From an uncultured Ignavibacteria bacterium (GTDB taxonomy: Bacteria; Bacteroidota; Ignavibacteria; Tepidaquicellales; Tepidaquicellaceae), in contig CALJIG010000041.1 in NCBI GenBank assembly GCA_937974175.1, forward strand, positions 3,290 to 67,289: a DNA stretch of 64,000 bases. Reading direction: 5' to 3'. The notes under the pieces were generated by a model. The model was given only the letters and a program-made list of their open reading frames with translations. It ran no database searches and was not told the DNA's origin. Position numbers and translations under genes: made by a program. Position 1 is the stretch's first letter. The number at the start of each line of letters is the position of its first letter. Below are positions 17,934-26,651 of the stretch, piece after piece.

Positions 17934-18497
17934 CTAATTTGAAAATTTAACGCCTTCATCAATAATCATTTGCAATGATTTGAAATTATTCTGATTAACA
18001 TTCTTATACTTTTTCATATCAAACATCAAATAATTGTCTGTGGCAATTCCGACTAACCCACCTACAATCCCTGCTATTACCGGAATCGAAATTGCAGTAA
18101 GAAGTGTTGAGTAGCCGTCCTGATCTCCATTCTCTCCCTTTTTTATTGCCTTACTGAATATTTGCAAAGTCAGGTAAGTCGCTGCAGCACTTCCTAAAAA
18201 TCCATAAGCTGCATACTTCCACCCGTTATTACCACTCTTGTATCCGATTTTTTTTATTTTGTTTAACTCTATCTTTTTTGAAACTGTAACATTTTCTTTC
18301 TTGAAATATTCTAAACTAAGATTTTTTTCAGAAAGCGAAACAATTCTAACTTCATCAGTATTAGAATTACTGCTATCAGTTTCTGTAAATTCTATAGAGA
18401 AAATATATCCGGTTTTATAATATTTAATAGAATCAATCTGTGAATTTGCTCTTTCGCTTGTAAAAAATAAAATTAGTACAATTAAGATCTTTTTCAT
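17934..18497 (-). CDS. Small exported protein of unknown function
   Basis: I do not recognise this protein. It has 187 residues, a signal peptide at 1-19 (ERANS then Q), a beta-like stretch with IEFTETDSS and VRIVSLSEKNLSLEYF, then two glycine- and alanine-rich hydrophobic segments (about 93-115 and 133-157, the latter IAGIVGGLVGIATD). It ends in a lysine- and asparagine-rich tail. The pattern suggests a periplasmic or membrane-associated protein with a glycine-zipper hairpin. It lies between cyanophycin synthetase and rnhB on the same strand, with AATCAGCG-type repeat sequence in its upstream spacer. Confidence 0.75.
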   Translation of the reverse strand: MKKILIVLILFFTSERANSQIDSIKYYKTGYIFSIEFTETDSSNSNTDEVRIVSLSEKNLSLEYFKKENVTVSKKIELNKIKKIGYKSGNNGWKYAAYGFLGSAAATYLTLQIFSKAIKKGENGDQDGYSTLLTAISIPVIAGIVGGLVGIATDNYLMFDMKKYKNVNQNNFKSLQMIIDEGVKFSN

Positions 18498-18554
18498 TAT
18501 TTTAAGCTATTCATTTACATCATTTAAAATCAGCGAAATCAGTGATTCAATTTC

Positions 18555-21218
18555 CTACTGATTCGGTATATCACTATGCTCAACCTTTACAGGATTCAGA
18601 CTCTCTCTGAACTTTGTAACAATCTGAATACATCTCGGAATATCATCCGGCAGCAATACCAGCAGTTCGTTCTTCTTTGTATGGCTTAATGCAAACTCGA
18701 TTGCCTCTACTTCATCCGCAATTACTTTGTGCTTTATTTCCGGATTTGCTTTTAAAATTCCCTTCAGCAGCAAATCAGAAATTTCATTCGCCGTAGCTCT
18801 TCCCCTCAGATTATCATCCTGCCTTATAACAACTTTTGTAAACATCTTTCCTACAACTGTTCCGAGCTTTATAATATCTTCATCTCTTCTGTCACCCGTT
18901 CCGGCAACAACGCCGATTTTAACTTTGTTCGGGAATTTATCAACAAATTTAGAGAGCGCTTCCATTCCTGCAGGGTTATGAGCAAAATCAATAAGCACTT
19001 TGAACTCACCAACTTCAATCAGGTTCAGTCTTCCCGGAGTCTGTGCAGTGCCCGGTACAAATGTTGTTAACCCGAATTTAATATCTTCCGTTGTTAGTCC
19101 ATTCAGATAAGCTGCAAGTGTTGCTGCTAATACGTTCTGTATCATAAATGCAGCGCGGCCTCCGAACGTAAGCGGAATATTTATAACTTTCTCAATCCTT
19201 ACTTTCCAACCGCTTTTAATAATCGTGATATAATTATTCTCAAATACGGCAGCTATGCCGCCTTTGGCAGTATGCTTCTTTATTCTCTTATTATTTTCAT
19301 CCATGCTGAAAAGCGCAACCTTGCTTTCCAGGTCTTCTCTCATTTTATAAACTAAGTCATCGTCAGCATTTAATATTGCATAGCCGTTTTTCTTCACACT
19401 CTCAGGCACAACTGCCTTTACGCGCGCCATATCTTCCAATGTATTTATATCTTTAAGTCCAAGGTGGTCAATTGTTACGTTTGTGCAGATACCTATATCG
19501 CAATAATCAAATCCCAGCCCTGCTCTCAAAATTCCGCCGCGGGCTGATTCAAGCACGGCTATTTCAACAGTCGGATCCATCAGCACCATCTTTGCCGACA
19601 TCGGTCCCGTATTATCACCCGGCTCTATAAGAGTATTACCTATATAAACTCCCTCAGTTGTTGTGTAGCCTACTGTGTAACCGACCTGCTTCATTATGTG
19701 AGCAATCAATCTCGTTGTTGTAGTTTTACCGTTAGTTCCTGTCACTGCGATGATTGGAATTCTTGCCGGAGCTCCCGGCGGAAACAGCATATCAACTAAC
19801 GGCTCGGCAACGTTTCTTCCGATACCTTCAGAGGGCTCAAGATGCATTCTGAATCCAGGCGCAGCATTTACTTCTACTATTCCGCCGCCGTTCTCACTAA
19901 GCGGAGTTGAAACATCAGGAGCAACAATATCAATACCTGCAACATCAAGCCCTATAATTTTTGCAATGCGCTCAAATAAAAATATATTCTGTGGGTCAAC
20001 TTCTTCAGTGCGGTCTATTGCAGTTCCGCCTGTGGAAATATTGGCAGTAGATTTTAAATAACAAATTTCATTCTTCTTTAAAACCGTATCAAGCGTGTAA
20101 CCTTTTAATTCTAAAATTCTCAATGTCATATCATCTATCTTTATCTGCGTAAGAGTTTTTTCGTGTCCGTAACCTCTTCGCGGGTCAAGATTTTCTTTAT
20201 CAATCAATTCCTTTATCGTATGCTTTCCGTCGCCTTTACAGCATGCAGGAATTCTCTCTGCAACAGCAATGAGCTTATTATTAATTACCAGCGCTCTGAA
20301 ATCACTTCCTGAAAGCGACTTCTCTATAATAACTGTCCTCGAAAACTTTTTTGCTTCGGCGAATGCAGTTTTCACAGCATCCATAGTTTCAAGCCGTGCC
20401 GTAATGCCTTTACCGTGATTTCCATCTAACGGCTTTACTGCAACTGGAAAGCCGATTCGGTTCACAATACTTTCTATCTCATCTTCATTTCTCAATGTAA
20501 AACCTTTCGGTACAGGCACACCCATTTCGCCTAATAATTTCTTCGTGGCATTTTTATCCGAGGCAAGATCAACGGATATCATATTTGTTTTACCTGTGAC
20601 TGTTGCCTGAATTCTCTGCTGGTGGATTCCGTATCCGAGCTGAACTAACGAATTTGAATTTAATCTTATATGCGGAATATTTCTCTGACGCGCTTCATCT
20701 ACAATAGAGCCTGTACTCGGCCCGAAGCGTACATCTTCTCTTATCTCTCTAAGGCTTTGGATAATTTCATCCCGGAACTTAACAACATCTTCATAAGATG
20801 CATCTTCAGCAAGCAGCTTGAACAAATCGACTGCCTTGCGCGCCACAAAAAGTCCGGCATTTTCTTCTATATAACTGAATACAACATTATAAACTCCTTT
20901 AGTATTCGTTTCTCGTGTCCGGCCGAAGCCAGTATCCATCCCTGCAAGTGTCTGCAGTTCAAGAGCCATGTGTTCGATTATATGTCCTGCCCATGTACCT
21001 TCTTCAACGCGCTTGAAAAATCCACCGGCTTCTTCATAGCTGCAGCGATGCTCTTCCAGTGTAGGCAGCACGACTTTCAGCTTTGGAAGGAAGTCCGGAA
21101 TTTTATCGGATGGCTTGCTCTCATACTCTTCGAGGTCAAGACGCATTACAATAAGTTTAGTTCTTCTTATGCTCCAGTAGTTAGGACCGCGGAGCGCTCT
21201 TATTTCAAGAATTTTCAT
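18555..21218 (-). CDS. cphA: Cyanophycin synthetase
   Basis: Builds the nitrogen-storage polymer cyanophycin (poly-aspartate with arginine side chains) from Asp, Arg and ATP. Its 887 residues match CphA. Three parts are visible: the CphA N-domain (1-160, starting MKILEIRALRGPNYWSIRRTK), an ATP-grasp domain (about 215-480, with VKPLDGNHGKG at 261-271 and VEVNAAPG at 448-455), and a Mur-ligase-like domain with P-loop GTNGKTT at 494-500. All active-site blocks look intact. The gene is a single unit with a divergent lipoprotein gene upstream. The matching cyanophycinase is 8 kb away at 29336-30169, separated by propeller genes, which is unusual because cphA and cphB are often adjacent. Confidence 0.96.
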   Translation of the reverse strand: MKILEIRALRGPNYWSIRRTKLIVMRLDLEEYESKPSDKIPDFLPKLKVVLPTLEEHRCSYEEAGGFFKRVEEGTWAGHIIEHMALELQTLAGMDTGFGRTRETNTKGVYNVVFSYIEENAGLFVARKAVDLFKLLAEDASYEDVVKFRDEIIQSLREIREDVRFGPSTGSIVDEARQRNIPHIRLNSNSLVQLGYGIHQQRIQATVTGKTNMISVDLASDKNATKKLLGEMGVPVPKGFTLRNEDEIESIVNRIGFPVAVKPLDGNHGKGITARLETMDAVKTAFAEAKKFSRTVIIEKSLSGSDFRALVINNKLIAVAERIPACCKGDGKHTIKELIDKENLDPRRGYGHEKTLTQIKIDDMTLRILELKGYTLDTVLKKNEICYLKSTANISTGGTAIDRTEEVDPQNIFLFERIAKIIGLDVAGIDIVAPDVSTPLSENGGGIVEVNAAPGFRMHLEPSEGIGRNVAEPLVDMLFPPGAPARIPIIAVTGTNGKTTTTRLIAHIMKQVGYTVGYTTTEGVYIGNTLIEPGDNTGPMSAKMVLMDPTVEIAVLESARGGILRAGLGFDYCDIGICTNVTIDHLGLKDINTLEDMARVKAVVPESVKKNGYAILNADDDLVYKMREDLESKVALFSMDENNKRIKKHTAKGGIAAVFENNYITIIKSGWKVRIEKVINIPLTFGGRAAFMIQNVLAATLAAYLNGLTTEDIKFGLTTFVPGTAQTPGRLNLIEVGEFKVLIDFAHNPAGMEALSKFVDKFPNKVKIGVVAGTGDRRDEDIIKLGTVVGKMFTKVVIRQDDNLRGRATANEISDLLLKGILKANPEIKHKVIADEVEAIEFALSHTKKNELLVLLPDDIPRCIQIVTKFRESLNPVKVEHSDIPNQ

Positions 21219-21225
21219 GGTTTTA

Positions 21226-21263
21226 AATCACAGATTTTTATGATTAAAAATGATTTTTATGAT
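21226..21263. repeat. gatttttatgat direct repeat upstream of cphA
   Basis: Two 12-mers gatttttatgat (21233-21244 and 21252-21263), directly upstream of the cphA start. The same 12-mer is at 3042-3053 at the start of the ABC binding-protein gene. It may be a regulatory site or an interspersed repeat. Confidence 0.7.
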
Positions 21264-21423
21264 AAATTGATTATCATTTAATTTACATATTTCAATCACG
21301 AGGATTAGTTCGTAAAATAGGATTTTAAAGAATTGAAAGTAAGTATAAAATTGCGAATGATTAAAGTTATCACTTTATTTGTTTGCACTGAATTTTCAAA
21401 ATTAATTTTTATATTTTAAATCT

Positions 21424-22434
21424 ATGAAAATTCTTGTTAACACAATACTGATTTTAATTACATCATTAATTCTCATTTCATGCAGCAATAATTCCCCCAC
21501 TCAGGGAGGAATTACTTTAGAAGACAGTTATTTTTCATGGACAACTATAGATACTTCTGCAGGTTACTCTATTGAAGATTTATATGCCGTTGATGCTCAA
21601 ACATTTTTTGCCGCTGGATCAAAATCATATAAATTTTCAAATGGAACTAAAATCCGAATGAATTTCAGCGATACAAATTTTTTTGGTAAGATAGTAAGAG
21701 CATACAATAGTAATTATGCAGTATTTTCAAATGCATCTAGTTTTACTAATGATAATGTTATTCTACAAATTTATAATGGCAGTTCATTAGAAGAGCATAT
21801 AGTTTCAACTAACGGAAGTGATATCATTGATATTAGTATTTTAGAACCCGGTAAAATTCTTTGCGCCACACAAAAAAGATTGTTCCTTTTCAGTTCCGGT
21901 AATATCATTGATATACCGTTACCTGCAAGCTCACGGGTAAGTACATTTGGAAATTCAAATAATCAACAATTAGTATTGTTAAGCCAAAACGGAGGATATT
22001 CACTTTACCAATATTTAAATCAAAATCTAACATTTATAAGAAGGGATACCATGTATTACCAGCCCTATAAATTAAAAATGGACTTCATTAGGGCTCGAGG
22101 TATTTCTGAAGAATTAATGTCATATGATTATTTAGATGGAACAAATTGGAATCAAATGTTCACCAGATCTTATTTTAAATTTATCGCCACTTTTGAAATC
22201 CTATCAGGTGAATCAAAGAACTTTTTTGTATACCTAAGTAAGGATTCGTCTTACACTCGTAATTTACAGGTTTGGAATGGTACATCCTCATATAAAGAAA
22301 GTAATTTTCCAAATGATCTCAATGGCAGTTATGATAAGAAAATAAGCAATTATACAGATAATACATTTTTCTTCTATTATGGAAATTATATTAACAATGG
22401 AGTTATTTTAAAAGCGTCCCGAATAAAATTCTAA
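21424..22434 (+). CDS. Lipoprotein of unknown function
   Basis: I do not recognise a family. The 336-residue protein starts with a lipoprotein signal, MKILVNTILILITSLILISC, with the lipid-modified cysteine at residue 20. The body is beta-rich, with spaced strands such as DLYAVDAQTFFAAGSKSYKF and LEPGKILCATQKRLFLF that resemble propeller blades lacking the NGG motif. No T9SS domain is present, so it should stay membrane-anchored. It lies between cphA (divergent) and the second propeller array (convergent, 12 bp away). Its position suggests it travelled with the propeller genes, but this is only context. Confidence 0.75.
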   Translation: MKILVNTILILITSLILISCSNNSPTQGGITLEDSYFSWTTIDTSAGYSIEDLYAVDAQTFFAAGSKSYKFSNGTKIRMNFSDTNFFGKIVRAYNSNYAVFSNASSFTNDNVILQIYNGSSLEEHIVSTNGSDIIDISILEPGKILCATQKRLFLFSSGNIIDIPLPASSRVSTFGNSNNQQLVLLSQNGGYSLYQYLNQNLTFIRRDTMYYQPYKLKMDFIRARGISEELMSYDYLDGTNWNQMFTRSYFKFIATFEILSGESKNFFVYLSKDSSYTRNLQVWNGTSSYKESNFPNDLNGSYDKKISNYTDNTFFFYYGNYINNGVILKASRIKF

Positions 22435-22446
22435 GTATAGAAATTT

Positions 22447-24543
22447 TTACTTCACCAAAACCATCTTCTTACTCTCTACAAAGTCTCCCGTTTTCAGAAC
22501 ATAAAAATATATTCCGCTGGGTAGAGAGCTTGCATTGAAAGTAACTTCATACGTCCCGACTGATAACTGCTCATCAACTAACGTTTCCATTTCTTTTCCA
22601 AGTAAATCAAAAACTTTCAGCGTTGCAATTCCCTGTTTATGAATATCAAATTTTATATTTGTAGTCGGATTAAAAGGATTAGGATAATTCTGATGTAAAG
22701 AATATTTTTCAGGAATTTCAGTGGAAGTTTGTGAAATAAAAACATTCCCCCCTGTAGTGGTTTTGAGGATAACTCCTTTATCACCAACAGCCCAACCCGT
22801 ATTTTCATCATAGAAAGTTAACCCTAGAAGTCCCGCTGAGTTATATGTGAATTGTCTTACCCAGTTTATCCCGCTGTTTACTGTTTTATACAACTCAGTT
22901 CCGTAAGCAATCCATCCTGTACTTTGATTTTTGAAATAAATTGAGTTAACATAGCCTGATGCCGGATTGATAATGGAGGTTGAACTCCAATTTACACCAT
23001 TATTTGTTGTTTTACTAATTGTGTTATAGCCTCCTAACCATCCTGTCTGATTATCTAAAAAATATATTGAATAATATTGTTCTGCTAGCACTGTTACTGA
23101 CAACCAATTTAAGCCAGAGTTTGTTGTCTTAAAATTTATATTGGGTTCGCCCAATGCCCAACCAGTCTGACTATCTGTAAAATTAATTTTATTAATTCTT
23201 ATGTTTGCTGCAAGGGGAACTGATTCCCAGTTTACACCACTGTTAGTTGTTCTGAAAATTTTTCCATCATTCTGATTGCTGCATGTCCATCCTGTCAATT
23301 CATTAGTAAAATATATACAGGCAAAGTTTATTCCTATTTCTGTATGTAAAATAGACCAGTTTGTTCCGCTGTTTGTAGTTTTTAATACTTGTTTATCTTT
23401 TCCGCATATCCATCCGGTTTCTGAGTTCAGCATAAAAAGCGAATTTAATGGTGATTGTCCACCGGTTAAATTAAAGGTCCAATTTATTCCACTATTCGTT
23501 GTCTTCAAAAAATTTCCGTCTTTCCCAAGGCAATATCCGGAATTTGCACTAAAAAATTGTACATCAGTTAAAGTTGTTTTGGTAATTGAATTCGGAAATG
23601 AACTCCAATCAATTCCTCCATTTGTCGTCTTCACAATATCTCCCCACACACTAATCATACTACCTTCATTAGCATTGAAAAAATTAAGACCTCCGCACAT
23701 ATCATAAAAGGGAGTTTGAATTGTAGTCCAGGAAAGTCCTCCGTTTGTACTTTTAAAAAATTCATATAATCCTCCCGAGCAATATCCTGTCATTGCATTT
23801 ACAAATTGAATATCCGTTCCGCCATAAATACTATTTAAAGGATATTCAGTCCAGTTAAATCCGGAATTTGTTGTTTTCCATACAGAGGGAGGATAACTAA
23901 CTACCCAGCCTGTAAAATCATCAATAAACGATACACCCGATTGTCCGCCAAAAGGAACCTGAATAAGCTGCCAGTTTACACCGGTATTAGTAGTCCGGAA
24001 TATTCTATTGGAACCTTGGAATGCTAAACCGGTATTGCTATCGAAAAAATGAAAATAATTAAAACTTGTTAGATTATCGAAAGTAATATTGTACCAGTCA
24101 GATCCGCCGTTTGTAGTTTTAAGAACGATTCCCTGCTGACCTCCTATAAAACCAGTTGACCCATTTATAAAATAAACTTTAGATAAATGTTTTGTCGTGC
24201 CGCTTGGTATAACGTTCCAGTTTATACCTCCATTAGTGCTTCTAAGTATAGTACCATTAAGCCCTACGGTTGTACCATTCTGACTGTCTGTAAAAACAAT
24301 TGTTGATAGATTATAATTCTGATTTTCAAGAAGAACAGACCAATTATTTCCTGAATTAGTTGTCTTCAAAATTTTTCCGAAATATCCGACTATCCATCCT
24401 GTATTTGAATTTAGATAAAACATGTCAGTAAAATTACCACTTTCACGTGTTGGGTTTTGCCACACCCATCCGCTTTGCGAATAAGAAATGTTACACAAGA
24501 AAATCAAACAACAACAAACAAATAAAAGAATTTTATTTTTCAT
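22447..24543 (-). CDS. T9SS-secreted NGGxxW beta-propeller protein, array 2 (14 repeats)
   Basis: Last gene of the second array, 698 residues. Signal peptide 1-22 (NISYS then Q), then the array-specific start SGWVWQNP. I count 14 blade motifs (TTNSGNNW, STNGGINW, TTNGGSDW, TTNTGVNW and so on to TTTGGNVF), again two sets of seven. The T9SS domain (HQNYPNPFNPTTNIKFDIHKQ to ESKKMVLVK) is of a different subtype from array 1, so each array has its own conserved C-terminus. It is 5 bp from the preceding gene, so the three form one operon. The ligand is unknown. Confidence 0.88.
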   Translation of the reverse strand: MKNKILLFVCCCLIFLCNISYSQSGWVWQNPTRESGNFTDMFYLNSNTGWIVGYFGKILKTTNSGNNWSVLLENQNYNLSTIVFTDSQNGTTVGLNGTILRSTNGGINWNVIPSGTTKHLSKVYFINGSTGFIGGQQGIVLKTTNGGSDWYNITFDNLTSFNYFHFFDSNTGLAFQGSNRIFRTTNTGVNWQLIQVPFGGQSGVSFIDDFTGWVVSYPPSVWKTTNSGFNWTEYPLNSIYGGTDIQFVNAMTGYCSGGLYEFFKSTNGGLSWTTIQTPFYDMCGGLNFFNANEGSMISVWGDIVKTTNGGIDWSSFPNSITKTTLTDVQFFSANSGYCLGKDGNFLKTTNSGINWTFNLTGGQSPLNSLFMLNSETGWICGKDKQVLKTTNSGTNWSILHTEIGINFACIYFTNELTGWTCSNQNDGKIFRTTNSGVNWESVPLAANIRINKINFTDSQTGWALGEPNINFKTTNSGLNWLSVTVLAEQYYSIYFLDNQTGWLGGYNTISKTTNNGVNWSSTSIINPASGYVNSIYFKNQSTGWIAYGTELYKTVNSGINWVRQFTYNSAGLLGLTFYDENTGWAVGDKGVILKTTTGGNVFISQTSTEIPEKYSLHQNYPNPFNPTTNIKFDIHKQGIATLKVFDLLGKEMETLVDEQLSVGTYEVTFNASSLPSGIYFYVLKTGDFVESKKMVLVK

Positions 24544-24548
24544 AAGTT

Positions 24549-26645
24549 TTATTTTACCAATATCATTTTTTTACTCTCAACAAAATCCCCCGTCTTCACT
24601 ACATAAAAATATATTCCGCTTGGGAGTGAGCCTGCATTGAACGTAACTTCATACGTCCCCACGGATAACTGCTCATCAACTAACGTTTCCATTTCTTTTC
24701 CAAGCAAATCAAAAACTTTCAGCGTTGCTATCCCCTGCTTGTGAATATCAAATTTTATATTAGTTGTGGGGTTAAACGGATTAGGATAATTCTGATAAAG
24801 AGAAAATCTCTCTGGAATTTCAGTGGATGTTTGTGAGATGAATACATTTCCGCCTGTAGTGGTTTTGAGGATAGAGCCATAGTCACCCACTACCCATCCT
24901 GTATTTTCATTTACCATATCAATAGAAGTAAGACTGCTGCAAGTAATAGTAGTTTCAATCCAATTTACTCCTCCATTTGTTGTTTTGATAATCCTCTGGT
25001 CTGAAGATGAATAATAACCAATTGCAAAACCGGTTTGAGGATTTATAAATTTTATATTATTAGTAACCAAATATTCATTCGAAAGTGGAATATAATCAGT
25101 CCAGCTGCTTCCATTATCAGTAGTCTTATGAATTACTCCCCGGCTGCTTATCCAACCTGTATTATTATTAATAAAGAAAACATCATTGGTTTCGATAAAT
25201 GGCAATGAAGGAGCAAACCAGGAAATTCCGCCATTTGTTGTTCTGAACAATGTATCAGTTAGCTGGGTATGAGCAATTGCCCAGCCGTTATCTGCGTCTC
25301 CAAAACTAAGTTTTCTGAAGTGACGTGATGTGCCTGAAAGACCATTAACCCACTGTGCACCACCGTTTGTTGTTCTTAAAATACAATCGAATCCTGCTGC
25401 CCAGCCGGTATTCTCATTTAGGAAAAATACTTTGTAGAAGGACGTTTCTAAAGGCTGCGGCGATGTCTGGTTAACCCAGGTAATACCTGCATTTGTCGTT
25501 TTTAAAACCGGATTAACCTGTGAAGTAGACCAGCCTGTATTTTCATTTACAAAAAAGATTGAAGTAAGAGCTAAATTTGAACTAAGAGAAATTAGCTGCC
25601 AGAGTGTTCCCGCGTTAGATGTTTTTAATATATAATTACTTTGAGTACATATATATGAATAATTCTGATTGACAGAACTTACGCCCAGCAATAATCCGCC
25701 TATTACACTATTTTGATTTGTGAACCAGTTTACTCCGCCATTTGTAGTTTTATTTATAATTCCTAAATCTGCAGTAGCATACCCTGTGCTTGAACTGCCC
25801 ATAGAAATACACTTGTAGCCATCTGTAACTGGCATTCCATAAGTTGACCAGTTATTGCCTCCGTTTGTAGTTTTGAAGAGCTGATTGTACAAGTTAATTA
25901 CAAACCCTGTTTGTGGATTAATAAATTCTATATCTGTCACAAAATCAACATTACTCAGAACCGTTGTCCAGTTGTACCCGCCATTTGTAGTCTTAACGAT
26001 TCCGGTAGATAATCTTGCATATCCTGTTAGAGAATCCGGAAATTCAGGAAGAGATGTTGAAGAGCCCTGGGATATTAAATTCCAGTTAGTGCCGCCGTTT
26101 ATAGTTTTATAAATTCTTCCTATAGAAGATATAAGCCCGGAATTCGGAGTAAAAAATTTCATCCAATCTAAAGAGGAAGGAGCTGGAGTATTAAGACCAA
26201 CCCAGTTTATTCCGCCATTAGTACTCTTAAAGAGAGTTGAAGAATTACTGGTAAGAAAGCCCGTAAGTTCATTAATAAAAATTATATCACTTAAAATATT
26301 AGGAGCAGAAATATCGACACCAGTCCAGTTCTCTCCGCTGTTTGTTGACTTAATAATATTTGTATAACCTGATACTGCAAATAAAGTATTTTCATTTAGT
26401 ATATTAAATGAAGTCACAGAAATATTATTGTCTATCAGTTGGAATTTCCAGTTGACTCCTGCATTAGTAGTTTTTGCAACAAATCTGTTTCCATAAATCC
26501 AACCTGTATATTCATTTAGAAATTTACACTTTATCCCTGCTAAATTTCCTAGCGGAACCGGGTTTTGCCACACCCATCCGCTTTGCGAATAAGAAATATT
26601 AAAACATAACAAAAATACTATGCTTAAAATTTTAAAATTTTTCAT
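24549..26645 (-). CDS. T9SS-secreted NGGxxW beta-propeller protein, array 2 (14 repeats)
   Basis: Middle gene of the second array, also 698 residues. Signal peptide MKNFKILSIVFLLCFNISYS, then QSGWVWQNPVP. Fourteen motifs are counted (TTNAGVNW, STNSGENW, TINGGTNW, TTNGGYNW, TTDNGSSW, TTTGGNVF among them). The C-terminal domain YQNYPNPFNPTTNIKFDIHKQ is almost the same as in both neighbours, though the DNA shows many silent differences there. That indicates an older duplication than array 1, with protein-level constraint on the sorting domain. The gaps to its neighbours are 5 and 6 bp. Confidence 0.88.
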   Translation of the reverse strand: MKNFKILSIVFLLCFNISYSQSGWVWQNPVPLGNLAGIKCKFLNEYTGWIYGNRFVAKTTNAGVNWKFQLIDNNISVTSFNILNENTLFAVSGYTNIIKSTNSGENWTGVDISAPNILSDIIFINELTGFLTSNSSTLFKSTNGGINWVGLNTPAPSSLDWMKFFTPNSGLISSIGRIYKTINGGTNWNLISQGSSTSLPEFPDSLTGYARLSTGIVKTTNGGYNWTTVLSNVDFVTDIEFINPQTGFVINLYNQLFKTTNGGNNWSTYGMPVTDGYKCISMGSSSTGYATADLGIINKTTNGGVNWFTNQNSVIGGLLLGVSSVNQNYSYICTQSNYILKTSNAGTLWQLISLSSNLALTSIFFVNENTGWSTSQVNPVLKTTNAGITWVNQTSPQPLETSFYKVFFLNENTGWAAGFDCILRTTNGGAQWVNGLSGTSRHFRKLSFGDADNGWAIAHTQLTDTLFRTTNGGISWFAPSLPFIETNDVFFINNNTGWISSRGVIHKTTDNGSSWTDYIPLSNEYLVTNNIKFINPQTGFAIGYYSSSDQRIIKTTNGGVNWIETTITCSSLTSIDMVNENTGWVVGDYGSILKTTTGGNVFISQTSTEIPERFSLYQNYPNPFNPTTNIKFDIHKQGIATLKVFDLLGKEMETLVDEQLSVGTYEVTFNAGSLPSGIYFYVVKTGDFVESKKMILVK

Positions 26646-26651
26646 ATTGAT

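Noticed and set aside
18555..21218. UDP-N-acetylmuramate ligase (mur gene)
   Set aside because: The Mur-ligase-like part is only the C-terminal third; the N-domain and ATP-grasp identify cyanophycin synthetase.
20670..21281. Plus-strand ORF of 203 residues over the start of cphA
   Set aside because: It is antisense to a well-conserved cphA N-domain, and has no family features or ribosome site.
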